Of a stretch of 64,000 bases of DNA, positions 34,451 through 45,082 are shown in pieces (position 1 is the stretch's first letter; each line of letters starts with the position of its first letter). The DNA comes from Rattus norvegicus (Eukaryota > Chordata > Mammalia > Rodentia > Muridae). The position numbers and the translations under genes were made by a program. The stretch covers positions 42,008,725-42,072,724 of the forward strand of contig NC_086031.1 in the NCBI RefSeq assembly GCF_036323735.1. Reading direction: 5' to 3'. The notes under the pieces are model-generated. The model was not told where the DNA came from and ran no database searches. It saw only the letters and a list, made by a program, of their open reading frames with translations.

Positions 34451-34887
34451 AGGTGCACATTTGAAATGTATTCTGCATGCACTTTTGCTGTCTTTCATTT
34501 TAAGGAAACATCAACATCCCTGCAGTGTCATATTTTAAATGATCTGAGCACACTCTTGCTTGCTGCATGAACAGGGGTGTGCGGTGGCAGGTCCCGATAA
34601 GGACTGTGACCTTGATGATGCTGGCTCAGATTTTGTGCTAGTAGCAGAAAATTCATGGGTTCACAACTGTTATATTTTATTGAGATGAATAATGTGTTTG
34701 TCAGGTAAACTTAGTGGAGGCCATGCACAATAGCTTATTTAAAGCTTATTTTTAATTGTTGGTTTGAGAAGGGGTCTTGCTAAGGAGCATACCGGATATG
34801 GAGCTCATAATAATAGTTCTGCCCTGAGTGCTGGGATTAACGGTGTGTGCCATCACACTGGTATGGTAATGGTAATGTTTTTCATTA

Positions 34888-34889
<2 letters not shown>

Positions 34890-34946
<57 letters not shown>

Positions 34947-34951
34947 GTGTG
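34890..34951. repeat. (GT)n microsatellite
   Basis: About 31 GT units with two A interruptions near the right end. It abuts a reverse B3-like sequence (34952-35085). Confidence 0.95.
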
Positions 34952-35514
34952 CACGTCACATATGTGCAGGTGCTTGCAGAGGCCAGGAGGGAATTATAGG
35001 TGGCTGTGAGATGCCCAATGTAATGCTGGGAATTGAACTTGGATCTTCTGCAACAGCTGCAAGCCACTCTGAGTCGTATCTCAGGCCTCGACTTTCTAAT
35101 ATTTTTAGAGAGGTATATATCAAACTTTCTGAAATAAAAACTGTAAAAAAAAACCTATACTGCATTGAGGACCTGATCAAAGTTATTTAAAGTTGTCAGC
35201 GTTAAATCAAATTGTAACAGGAAAAAGGCAAAAGGACAGAGAAGCATCATGTCAGACTTGGAAGAGCAAGGCCAGGCTTTAGTCAGCTTTCCAGCTCTCA
35301 GCTAAGGCTTCCTGACCTTGGCCTTCTGCGGTCTTCTGCCCTTGTCAGATCTGCCACTCGTTCCCAGAAGAGTCCGACTACCTCCATTTACCAGGGTCCT
35401 TCACACGGGAGAAATATCACCTCTGTGATCTGACAAGGTGTTCCTCCTTCTAGATGGGATGTGTAAGTTCTTTGCAAGCCTAAAGGCAAGAATCCCTTCA
35501 GGTCAGGGGACTGG

Positions 35515-35770
35515 AGCAGAAGATGGCTCCATGAGTAAAGAAAGCATTTACTACACAAGCCCTGAGTTCAGGTCCCTAGACTCACCTGCAATCCCAGAGC
35601 TCCTTCAGTGAGAAAGGAGATGGAGACAGAAGCCCTGGACGCTCACGGGCTGGCTAGCACCTGTAACCTTATCTCAACCATGGCAGAAGACAAGGGCTGA
35701 CACCTGAGGTTGTCCTCTGACCGGTACACGTGGCGCCTCCACACCAGCTCTCATACAAATGAATACCCAC
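35515..35770 (+). mobile_element. B4-type SINE
   Basis: 'gatggctccatgagtaaaga', 'caagccctgagttcaggtcc' and 'gaggttgtcctctgaccggt'. Confidence 0.6.
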
Positions 35771-36645
35771 ACTCATAAACATAATACTAAAAACAGTGAG
35801 ACTCCACTAGCCCATCGTCTCTCTTTAAGCAACTGTCCACGCACTCTTCAACCTACGCAAATCCCCATTTGCCCTCGTAGTTGGAACGGAGAGCAATTCC
35901 TTTCCTATGACAGCAGGGTATTTGCCCATACTGCTCAGTACTAAAGTTCAGCAAGTGTCATCGTGGTTTCTGCGGGAACAGCCATAACTCTTAACGAAGG
36001 GAGTGCAGGCACACAGGAAGCTCACAGATCTGCTAGCTTTACAACAAACAGTTCTGGGGTCCAAACGCCAGTCCTCAGGTCCACATGGCAAGCACTTTAA
36101 CCACAGAGAAAACCTGGTCCTAACTGCAGGTTTTAAGCCTCCGGGACTCCTTTCAGTACTATGTTTCCTCTAAGATGATATTAGCATTTTATCTGCACTT
36201 TATTTCTTACTGCTGACTGCTTCTTACTAATGAACAGGAGGCAGGCTGTTCCTGGTTCAGAGCCAGACTTCCCCAAACCGCAGATCACGGAGACGGATAA
36301 GCCCTCTGCAGCTCCACCCAGGCCCTGGGCGGCAGGAAACACTGTAATGGCCTTATTACCTCTTACTGCATTTTTACGTGGGATTAAGCCGCTGAAGCAA
36401 TTAAATAGGAAACGCACTTTGTGCCCAAAGGGAACATGTTTAAAAAAATTTCCCTTGAGCAAATAAGGCACTGAAAAATGCTATCGTCCCCAAAGTGACA
36501 AGAAAATTTAAATTATAGGTTGGTTTTAATAACCTTCATTAAAAAAACAAAACTCTTGAAATGTTTTTCTCTAAAAACAAGACCATGTGGTAATATGCTG
36601 AACCAAATATACTACATCTATCTTGTTTTTAAAAAGGTTTATTTG

Positions 36646-36835
36646 AGGGCTGGATAAAAAGCACTTGGTGCTCTTGCAGAGGAAGGACTCAGGTTGGGGT
36701 TCCAGCATCCACATGGTGGCTTACAACCATCTGTACTCAGTCCAGAGGATCTGGCACCCTCTTCTGACCTCCTTAGGAACAGAGTGCAGAGACATTCATT
36801 CATGCAAAACTCCCACACATGAAACAATTACATCT
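36646..36835 (+). mobile_element. B3 SINE
   Basis: 'gggctggataaaaagcactt', 'gcatccacatggtggcttac' and 'ggcaccctcttctgacctcc'. Confidence 0.75.
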
Positions 36836-36855
36836 TTTAAAAGATTTGTTTTAAA

Positions 36856-36950
36856 GGGGTTGGGGATTTAGCTCAGCGGTAGAGCACTTGCCTAGCAAGC
36901 GCAAGGCCCTGGGTGCGGTCCCCAGCTCTGAAAAAAAGAAAGAAAGAAAA
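36856..36950 (+). mobile_element. ID SINE with long TSD
   Basis: Body with one change in the B box (GGGTGCGGTCC). Tail A7(GAAA)2GA9. Perfect 17-bp duplication AAAAGATTTGTTTTAAA at 36839-36855 and 36951-36967. Confidence 0.96.
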
Positions 36951-36967
36951 AAAAGATTTGTTTTAAA

Positions 36968-37140
36968 AGTTAGGTATATATATACATTCTGGTGCAGATG
37001 ACCACAAGGAAATACTGGGTTCTCTGGAGCTGGAATTACAGGTGGTTGGAGGTCACCTGATGTGAATGCTTCAATCGAACTCTGGTCCTTGGCAAAGGGA
37101 AATACGCTTACTTAACCCCTGAGCCGCTTCTCCGGCCCTG
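36968..37140 (-). mobile_element. B3 SINE
   Basis: 'ttctctggagctggaattac', 'aggtggttggaggtcacctg' and 'cccctgagccgcttctccgg' in reverse-SINE order. Confidence 0.65.
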
Positions 37141-39267
37141 ACTATCTGCCACCCCCCGCCCCCCCCAGAGTGTATTATGCTGACTCTGATTCTGAGGAGT
37201 CTGCATCTTTATCAACTGCATTCATAGTAGGTATTATAGAGTAAAATAAAATAGATATATTAAAAACAAAGCAAAAACAATAACAAAAATCTATGCCTCT
37301 TGTTGGGGCCGGACAGCTCGGTGGTAAAGGCTGCTGGCCCAATTTTGGCTGCTTGGTTACACCAGCTCTCGGCAATCTTCGTGAGTTTGCACAAACTGCC
37401 TCATGTGCTGGAGCTGTCCCCTACCAGCTTCTCTGTTTGATTGGCTGCATCTACTCACACATTCTTTAAGACAACTTTTCAGTAACCTTCTCCTGGGTTC
37501 TTCCCTAGCATCTGGGTTTGAAGCAGTAAGCAAAGCCTTCTGTAGGTGAATATTTATTTCACTGGTCTCTCAAAAAGGCTGCAAATTCTGTAAGTAGTAG
37601 ACTTGGTCATTTTCACCACACCTCTCCGGCAGCACACGGCATATTAGGGACTTCATGTTATTAACCAGGAAACACACTTTTTTTGTTTTGTTTTTTAAAA
37701 GGAAGCCTCAACACTAATGCATAGACTGTAATAACCAATCTACAATCTTCAATTTAATTTTCAAACTGCTTCAGGGGAACTCAGCAGCACATTTTGTCAC
37801 AGAAAAAAAGAGGTAGCTTATAACTAGTTATATCCTAAAAAGCCCACATAGCCTGTATGGTAAATAAACTGTATTATTCGGAGTCATAATAGATTCTATT
37901 GGAATTCAATAATATGGGGGAATTGTATCAAGCACCCCCACTTTGTAATGGCAGGAACTACGGGTTTCTGGTTGGATCCAGGAATAGAAAAAAGTCCAAA
38001 ACACATTGGTGGCTGAAATAGAGGCTCCGGTGTGGAGACAGAAGGATGACTAAAGTCCGTAGGAGGAGAGGCCAGGGATTGGGTATTTGCTTCACTTATT
38101 TTTAAGAATGTAACTCAATCTGGGAACAGCTGATTTTAGTCTCCTTTCTTTTCCTTCAAGGGTCTTAATTAATTAGATGTCACCTTCCTACCAACGATCA
38201 TCACTGACAACTTACAATCTCATTTTCTTAACAGGGAAAAAAAAATCACTGAAAGAGGTCTTTCTCTTATTTAAAGCAGTAGTATATACTTAGCATTAAG
38301 CACAAAGACAGATAAGTAATCAAACAAACCAAACGAGAAAAGAAGATGGTTATTAACCCCTGAGAAACTGTCGTTGTAAGAATATAATAAATAAAAAATG
38401 TTGTCTTTTACCCCACTAGATGCAGCACTGGGGTGCCCCAAGATGTCTGCTGGATATCTTTATTCTCAGTCAGCAAAGCGTCTCACCTGCTCTGCTCCAT
38501 CCCATATCACACTGCTGAAGGCCTCTCTCTGAGCCTGGCAGCAATCTCTCTACCTATCTAGTTCCCAAGGCAGGTTTCCATGCCAGAAACACACATCCCA
38601 ACTGTGTGGTGGCCCAGACCAGCCGCCCCCCACTCCCTTATACTTAAATCTACACATGAAAGAACACACAATAACCTTTGGCCCAATTGATAAGATATAA
38701 TTGCCCACCTAAACATACAAAGCCCAACACACATCCATCCTTTAAAAACATTCATAACAACCTGTAAAGGTACAGTGTGGAATCTTAATGTCACCTGCCA
38801 TATTGTCCTGCCAAGGCTTCTCTCCCTCTCCCTCCTGTCTCTTCCTCCTCTCCGTTCCAGTCTTCTCCTCTTCCTTCAAACTTTTCTCCCATCCATCCTT
38901 CCTTCTCATCCAATGACAGGCCTCCTTCTATCCTGTACCTGCCCTCACCTGTATTTTACAAATTCAATGGGTAGAAGGTTCTGGTGAAGTCATGTGAGTC
39001 CTGAGTACTTGACTAGGCAGACGTCCTTGAGGCAGTAGAATTAGCATCAAAATACAGATAACTCCAGGGCAAACCACAACAAGAAACGGTATCTGTCAAG
39101 CAAATGTAGCTATGGCTGGAGTGTGATGGTTTAGCTGTCACTGCACTGTGTACAGTGATCACTGACCAAGTGAGGACTAAGGGAGAACACAGAACTATAC
39201 CACACACTGAACGATGGAGAAGGGTGAGACTGTACACGTTTGTCTCCAACAACCAACAGAAAACAGA

Positions 39268-39365
39268 AGTGAAGAGAAGGAAGGAAAGAGAGGGACAGAC
39301 AGGAAGGAGGGAGTGAGGGAGGGAGGGAGGGAAGGAAGGAAAAGCAAGAGAGAGAGGAAGGAAGG
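39268..39365. repeat. Purine-rich (GGAA/GAGG)n tract
   Basis: About 98 bp nearly free of pyrimidines on the plus strand. Left border of the tandem-repeat cluster. Confidence 0.9.
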
Positions 39366-39460
39366 CAAACACATAGGTAGACAAGAGGGTAGAATCTACA
39401 GTAATTAATTTACCTGTAGCCTAAGGTTAGATTTATAGGTCGAGAAACAAAAGAGGGTTC

Positions 39461-39526
39461 AGACACAGACACACAGACACACAGACACACAGACACACAG
39501 ACACACAGACACACAGACACACACAC
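39461..39526. repeat. (ACACAGAC)n microsatellite
   Basis: 8-bp period, about eight units, followed by a short T-run. Confidence 0.93.
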
Positions 39527-39749
39527 TGATTTTTTTTTTTTAAAGATCTTGACCTAGTTACTTGCAGTTATCAGTTTGACATAAGCTACAGTCACCTGCC
39601 AAGGGAGAACCTCAATTGAGAAACTGCCTAGGTGAGAACAGTCTTTAGGCATGTCGAGATTGATGATAGCTGTGTAAGGGCTTAGCCACTGTGGGTGGCA
39701 ACATCCCTAGGTCGGTGGACTTGAGCTGAATAAGAAAGCTAGCTGAGAG

Positions 39750-39915
39750 CTGGAGAGATGTCTCAGCAGTTAAGGGCACTGACTGGTCATCCAGGGGATT
39801 CCAGTTCAATTCCCAAGAGACCCAACATCCTTTCCCAACCTCCTCAGGTACCAGGAACACAAGTGGCACACACACACACATACATGGCAGGCAGTCATAC
39901 ATGTAAAATAAAAGA
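39750..39915 (+). mobile_element. B3 SINE inserted in an older repeat
   Basis: 'gagctggagagatgtctcag', 'ggattccagttcaattccca' and 'aggtaccaggaacacaagtg' with the CA-rich end and A-rich tail. Confidence 0.8.
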
Positions 39916-39961
39916 AGATGAAAAAGTGTCAAGACTTTATCAAAAAAGAAAGCAATCAGTA

Positions 39962-40171
39962 CTGCCCCAGGGCTTCTGCTCTAGCTTCCTCCTGCCCCAG
40001 GGCTTCTGCTCTAGCTTCCTCCTGCCCTAGGGCTTCTGCTCTAGCTTCCTCCTGCCCTAGGGCTTCTGCTCTAGCTTCCTCCTGCCCTAGGGCTTCTGCT
40101 CTAGCTTCCTCCTGCCCTAGGGCTTCTGCTCTAGCTTCCTCCTGCCCTAGGGCTTCTGCTCTAGCTTCCTC
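39962..40171. repeat. 30-bp minisatellite, seven copies
   Basis: Unit ctgccc(c/t)agggcttctgct... repeats seven times without length change. The first two units have C and the last five have T at the variable base; otherwise they are identical. Translated on the plus strand it gives a 10-residue repeat CPRASALASS, not evidence of a gene. Confidence 0.97.
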
Positions 40172-40404
40172 CTGCTGTGAGTTCCTGCTCGGACTTTCTT
40201 CAAAGCGGTACTATGACCTGAGATGAACCCTTTTCTCTCCAGGTTGCTTTTGGTCAGACTGTTTTAAGCACAGCAACAAAGATCAACTAGAGACATAATC
40301 AAAATGTACTGCATGAAACAGATTTTTAATAAAAACGAATCAAACTAGAACAAGTGCCAAAGAAATTCAATGAGAAAAAAAAAAGGTGTTTCTAAAAATG
40401 AATG

Positions 40405-40406
<2 letters not shown>

Positions 40407-40449
<43 letters not shown>
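40407..40449. repeat. (AC)n microsatellite
   Basis: About 21 AC units directly left of the 21-bp minisatellite. Confidence 0.95.
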
Positions 40450-40450
<1 letters not shown>

Positions 40451-40457
40451 ATTGTGA

Positions 40458-41648
40458 GTCAACAATGGAGCAGTGTGACAGCACAATGAGACACTATGAA
40501 TACAATATTAAAATGGCCCAATGGATTGGAGAATGAAGCACGGTGAAGACACGACAGGGCACCACGAATAAAGCATTGTAAGGGCAGAGAGGGCACAGGG
40601 GAGCAATACAGCAATGGAGAATCGTTGTGAGACAGTAGAGTAACGTGATAGGACACTGGAGCACCGTGATGGGACAAAGGACCACAGGAATGGGATAAGG
40701 GAGATATATGACGGCGCAATGGAGTGCTGCAACGTAACAATGAAGCAATGGCAGGGTCATAGAACAGAGCGCTGTGATGACACAGTGGAGTGCTGTGATG
40801 AGAAAACGGAGAACTGTGATGACGCAAGAGAGCACTGTGATGGGACAGCAGAGCACTGTGATGTGGCACTGTAATGAGGTCATGGAGCACTGTGTAAGGA
40901 TAGCAGAACACTGATGCAGAAGAGCACTGTGGGCACAGGGTGAAACACACCGAGGGATTACTGGAGCACTCCGGTGGGGCAATGGAACTGCTGTGACAGT
41001 GAACTAGAGCCTGAGAGGGGACAGGGGAGCACTGTCCTGGGACAGGGGAGTGCTGTGAGAGGATAACAGAACACTGTGGCACTGTGAAGGACAATGGAGC
41101 GTTGTGATGAGATAATGGAGTACTTTGATGGGATGATAAACCGCGGTGATCCAATGGAGCGCTGTGGGGCACTGTGATTTGACAGTGGAGAATTGTGGGA
41201 CAGAGGAGCATTGCGAGGAAACAACAGAATACCTTAGTAGGAGGCTAGAGCAGTGGGACGGCACTCTCACAGGACCGTGAACACCGTGAGAGACAGTGGG
41301 CAGTGGAATGCTGTGATAGGACAATGGAAACTATTGGGCTGGGATGACCCACCAGAGCACCTTGATAAGACAGAGGCACTGGGATGGGATAATGCGAGAA
41401 CTGACGGGATTGGAACCCTGATGGCACAGTGGACGATGATAGAGCACTGGACCACCCTGACAGAAAAGCACGGGTAAACACAAGGGAGCAACGTGATGGG
41501 ACGAGGCAACATTATGATGGCAGAACAGAGCACTGTTAGCGGGACAATGGAGCACCGTGACGGAACATGGAGCACCGTGACGGAACATGGAGCGCTGTTA
41601 GCACAGTGAAGGGTTGTGACGATGCAGTGGAGCAGTTATGAGAAAATG
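40458..41648. repeat. Degenerate 21-bp minisatellite, about 1.2 kb
   Basis: Unit close to gacaatggagcactgtgatg plus one base. The clearest run is 40780-40870, where consecutive units are 21 bp long and end in 'ctgtgat'. Elsewhere units vary in length and sequence. About 50 to 57 units by length. As 21 is a multiple of 3 and the unit's minus strand lacks stops in all frames, several overlapping minus-strand ORFs arise, each a 7-residue repeat (SHHSAPL, ITVLHCP and similar). Confidence 0.85.
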
Positions 41649-41689
41649 GAAACCTATTATGGTGTGCATGCCGCACATGTGCGCTCGCG

Positions 41690-41732
<43 letters not shown>

Positions 41733-41832
41733 CTACACAAACACTCACACACACCCCTACACAAACACACACACCCCCACACAAACACACACACACGTAC
41801 GCGCACACACACGCACGCGCACACACACACAC
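41690..41832. repeat. (AC)n repeat, interrupted
   Basis: AC-rich over 143 bp, with CCCCTACACAAACACTC-type interruptions and CG-containing stretches 'gtacgcgcac'. Right border of the minisatellite. Confidence 0.95.
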
Positions 41833-41904
41833 CCCTTAAACAAACAAAACCTCTGAATCCCTATCTTTATGTCATGCTGTGTAAAGGATGACCTCTTAAA
41901 CTGT

Positions 41905-42030
41905 GCGCGGCTGTACAGGCCTTTAATCCCAGCAGTTTGGAGTAAGAGGCAGGCAGAGCTATGTGAGTTCAAGGCCAGCTTCTGGCCAACTAGTGCTACA
42001 TAGTAAGATCCTATCTTAAAAAAAAAAAAT
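41905..42030 (+). mobile_element. B1 SINE
   Basis: 'aggcctttaatcccagcagt', 'gagttcaaggccagcttctg' and a terminal A-run. Confidence 0.8.
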
Positions 42031-42192
42031 TAACTCTAATTCATAGACCCACGCATGCACACTAAAGCTATAACATTATTAGAAAAATATGTGATATCTT
42101 TGTGAACTTTATTAGCAACAAAAGTTTCTCAGGAATCAAAAATCAAGAAAAGGAGAATAAAAAGGGCACATTGAAATATTTAATAATTATAC

Positions 42193-42298
42193 ATTTTTTT
42201 TTTTGGTTCTTTTTTTTTTTTTTCGGAGCTGGGGACCGAACCCAGGGCCTTGCGCTTCCTAGGCAAGCGCTCTACCACTGAGCTAAATCCCCAACCCC
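42193..42298 (-). mobile_element. ID SINE with TSD
   Basis: Complete reversed body with T10GGTTCT14 tail. Duplication ATAATTATAC at 42183-42192 and 42299-42308. Confidence 0.96.
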
Positions 42299-42337
42299 AT
42301 AATTATACCTTTCTGTTCTTTAAAAGAAAATAAAAGT

Positions 42338-42495
42338 GGGAGCTGGGCATACTGGAGCACTCCTTTAATCCCAGCACTCAGGAGGCGGGAGGTAGATCTG
42401 AGTTCAAGGTCAGCCTCATCTGTGTAGAGAATTCTAAGACAGTTGGCACTATGTAAGAGACGCTATCTCACAAAACAAAAACAAAACAAATGAAT
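42338..42495 (+). mobile_element. B1 SINE
   Basis: 'cctttaatcccagcactcag', 'agttcaaggtcagcctcatc' and an A-rich tail with CAAAA units. Confidence 0.8.
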
Positions 42496-42525
42496 GAAAA
42501 TAGAAGATATATAGTTGGGGGCATG

Positions 42526-42528
<3 letters not shown>

Positions 42529-42561
<33 letters not shown>
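42529..42561. repeat. (TG)n microsatellite
   Basis: About 16 TG units. Confidence 0.93.
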
Positions 42562-42563
<2 letters not shown>

Positions 42564-42804
42564 TAAGGTAGAGGGCCTTTCCTAAAAATAAGGAATTCTT
42601 ATACCCTATAACCTTATAATAAGGATAATCCTTATATCCTTATTAGTAGGGGTCTAATTTAAATAGAAACCTCACAAGAGAAAATAAACAAAATGAGTAT
42701 GAAAGTATATCCATGTAACTTCTACTTAGGGACAAACAGATAAAAACCACAACACAAAAGCACTTCATAGCCACAAAAAAATCAAAGATGACAATGCCAT
42801 GTGC

Positions 42805-42888
42805 TAGCCACCAGGACAGGATGGCTGGAGCCCTCATGCTATGTTAGCCACCAGGACAGGATGGCTGGAGCCCTCATGCTATGTTAGC
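42805..42888. repeat. 40-bp tandem duplication, two copies
   Basis: 'tagccaccaggacaggatgg...' at 42805-42844 and 42845-42884 are identical; the first bases of a third unit follow. Confidence 0.93.
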
Positions 42889-43008
42889 AGAAATGCAAAG
42901 TAACATAGCTACTTTCTAAAATGGTTTGGCAAAATGTTTTGGAAGTTAAGCATGTGTTTCTTTGACATCACAGTCCTATTTCTGCCCTCAAAGACAAAAA
43001 TGATGTCT

Positions 43009-43310
43009 AGGGCTGGAGAGATGGCTAAGTGGGTAAAAGTGCTTGTTATACCAATTCGAAGACTTGAGTTTGATCCTTAGAATCCATATAAAGAGGCTGC
43101 ATGTGGTGGCACGTATGTGTAAGCTCAGCACTCCTAAGGCAGGATGGGAGGGGAAGACAGAAGGAACAGGAAGCTGGGCCCAGCTGGTCTGGAGTAGGCA
43201 GTTCAGTCCCAGAAACAAGAGATCCTGACTTAGAGAAGGCAGAAGGAGAGAAATGACTCCTGGAAGTTGTTCTTTGACTTGCACACATGCGCTCTGGCAT
43301 CTACGTACTC
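43009..43310 (+). mobile_element. B4 SINE, near full length
   Basis: 'gggctggagagatggctaag' start, 'tgtggtggcacgtatgtgta' middle and 'ttctttgacttgcacacatg' end. Confidence 0.7.
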
Positions 43311-43578
43311 CCCTATTAATGAAACCAGAGGAAAATAAGTATATAAACAGGTACAGGAAGTACCACGTTACTTCTATTCGCAACAGCACGTCTTACTATT
43401 GAGGGGCGTCATAAACTCCGCAGTACCTTAAAAGTCTACTCACCAGTGAAGAAAGCATAAAACTAAATGCTGTCATTCTACACACTGGAGGTCACACAGG
43501 ATGGGACAGAAAGGAAAGAAGGACTTAGGTAACACACTGAATTATATTAACAGCGTGTACATAAAAATATAGAACCTC

Positions 43579-43668
43579 GGGGGCTGGGGATTTAGCTCAG
43601 TGGTAGAGCGCTTACCTAGGAAGCGCAAGGCCCTGGGTTCGGTCCCCAGCTCCGGAAAAAAAAAAAAT
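43579..43668 (+). mobile_element. ID SINE with TSD
   Basis: Full body and A-tail. Perfect duplication ATATAGAACCTC at 43567-43578 and 43669-43680. Confidence 0.97.
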
Positions 43669-43855
43669 ATATAGAACCTCAAAACTTCATGCTTTGTTCT
43701 GGAAAGTGAGAAAATTTAGTGATTGAAGTCTAATATGCAGCTGCCATGCTCGGGGTGAACGGACAGAAAATGACTGGTGTAAGAGAAATCGTCTCTAGAG
43801 GTCCCGAGTGTGCACAAGTGTATAAACATTTGATAAGCCTTAGTGACCTATAAAC

Positions 43856-44060
43856 TTGTAAGGATTTATGTTTATGTTATGTGCATGAGTGTTTTGCCAG
43901 CATCTAGGTCTGTGCACTGTATGCATGTAGTGTCCAGAGAGGCCGGAGAAGGATCCTATGGAACTGGAGTTACAGAGAGTTGTGAGCAACAGTGCAGCTG
44001 CTGGGAATTGAGCCGAAGGCCTCTGGATCGGCGGCCATTGAGCCATCTTTCAAGGCCCTA
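43856..44060 (-). mobile_element. B3 SINE
   Basis: 'gtgcatgagtgttttgccag', 'agaggccggagaaggatcct' and 'gctgctgggaattgagccga'. Confidence 0.8.
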
Positions 44061-44177
44061 CTGTTTTTAACGCATAAATTTAAATTTCATGGTATGTAAG
44101 TGATAAGTTAACAGCTTACACTTAATTATATATATCATATATACATATATCATATATACATAATCATATATATAATC

Positions 44178-44335
44178 AGAACTGAGGACCTGCATCTGAT
44201 TCCTGGAGCCTATGCTGGGTACCCATCATTATCTCTACTTCCAGGGACCTAATGTCTTACGGCCTCTGGAGCACATGCGTCGACATGCCTCATATGAATG
44301 CATACAGACACACATAAAAACACATAAAAAAATCT
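44178..44335 (+). mobile_element. B3 SINE fragment
   Basis: 'tgaggacctgcatctgattc', 'ctctacttccagggacctaa' and A-rich tail. An AT-rich stretch of near-repeats 'atatatcatatatac' precedes it (44125-44177). Confidence 0.65.
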
Positions 44336-44349
44336 TAAATGTGTTCTCC

Positions 44350-44525
44350 CCACAAAAACCAAGTATGGTGTTGCACACCTTTACTCCTAGCACTCTGGAG
44401 GCGGAAAGGAGTGGATCTCTGTGAGGTCCACACAGGCCTGGTCTATAGAATGAGGATTCCAGGCCAGTGGAGGCTCCATACTGAGACCCTGTCTCAAAAC
44501 AAACCACACCACAAACAAACAAATC
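44350..44525 (+). mobile_element. B1 SINE
   Basis: 'gcacacctttactcctagca', 'cacacaggcctggtctatag' and 'agaccctgtctcaaaacaaa'. Confidence 0.75.
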
Positions 44526-44965
44526 CCGGACAGTCTCAGGACTGAGAGGAACACACTCAGTATTTACAAATACCGCCACACTCGTCAAAACAGCAACGCA
44601 ATCACGCAGATTCAAGAACTCCCAACACTACCTAGATTTTATGTAACTGTGAGTGTATTTAATTCTTTAAACTCCAGGATACAAAAAAAGATGACGGTCT
44701 CAGCCTTTAAAAGGATTATTTTCAGGAATCGTGAAGAGAAACCATGCAAAAAGCTAATGAAGAAAGCTGTACACCCCTTAAATAAGGTGAACCTGTGAAA
44801 CCACATAAAGCTTTTTCTACTTGGTCTGCTTGCAACACACTTTGGCTTTTCCATAATAGTTCAAAAAGGCAGTGACATGTTGTAGTATATTGTAACCTAC
44901 TGGACTACTTAAACACATCGAAAACTTTTTGTGAAGACAAATGTCTATTGGCCAACAAGGAGTAC

Positions 44966-45082
44966 CTTGGCAATTGCAGTCTGTTTAAACATGCGCGTTA
45001 TCAGCCCCATCACTGTCTCCATGGCACCTGCATCTGGAGCTCTCATTAATTTCTGCCATTCTTCAAAGCTGGCATTGAGTTC
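44966..45082 (-). CDS. Zranb3: Zranb3 exon 3 of window: inter-lobe linker
   Basis: 117 bp, phase 0 both sides, 39 residues: ELNASFEEWQKLM, then RAPDAGAMETVMGLITRMFK and QTAIAK. Corresponds to the helical segment between the two RecA-like lobes, ending with the FKQTAIAKAG block conserved with human. Acceptor CATAG (preceded by CCTTCC); donor CAAG|GTACTC, a weak match after GTA. First of five consecutive in-frame symmetric exons. Confidence 0.96.

Larger units (their letters stand above)
39558..40285 (+). mobile_element. Rodent 'caacttgacac' repeat, copy 5, carrying a B3 and a VNTR
   Basis: Left part 39558-39745 ('cagtttgacataagctacag', 'cactgtgggtggcaacatcc'); right part 40172-40285 ('gtgagttcctgctcggactt', 'ttgcttttggtcagactgtt'). 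Between them lie an inserted B3 (39750-39915) and the 30-bp VNTR. Confidence 0.6.
28722..44965 (-). other. Zranb3 intron, exon 3 to exon 4 (16244 bp)
   Basis: Largest intron in the window and richest in tandem repeats: polypurine tract at 31.5 kb, repeat cluster at 39.2-42.6 kb, five ID elements, many B1/B3/B4 SINEs. 31770-33100, 37150-38800 and 44530-44960 look like unique sequence with no gene. An 89-residue-type open stretch near 44640-44854 was examined and not recognised. Confidence 0.75.

Noticed and set aside
36181..36471. Overlapping ORFs of 96 and 78 residues on opposite strands
   Set aside because: No recognised protein; flanked by intron sequence without splice signals. Might be a conserved noncoding segment, but I have no evidence from one sequence.
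39962..40171. Regularly spaced identical units resembling a CRISPR array
   Set aside because: Units are directly abutting with no unique spacers, and the genome is mammalian. It is a minisatellite.
40459..41211. 250-residue minus-strand ORF, the longest in the window
   Set aside because: It lies entirely inside the 21-bp minisatellite, is made of drifting heptads (SHHSAPL-like), and the other two frames are open too. No start context, splice sites or known domain.
44639..44854. Possible small pseudogene with Lys-rich reading on the plus strand
   Set aside because: A readable stretch (MKKAVHPLNKVNL) is short, with stops close by, and I could not match it to any family.
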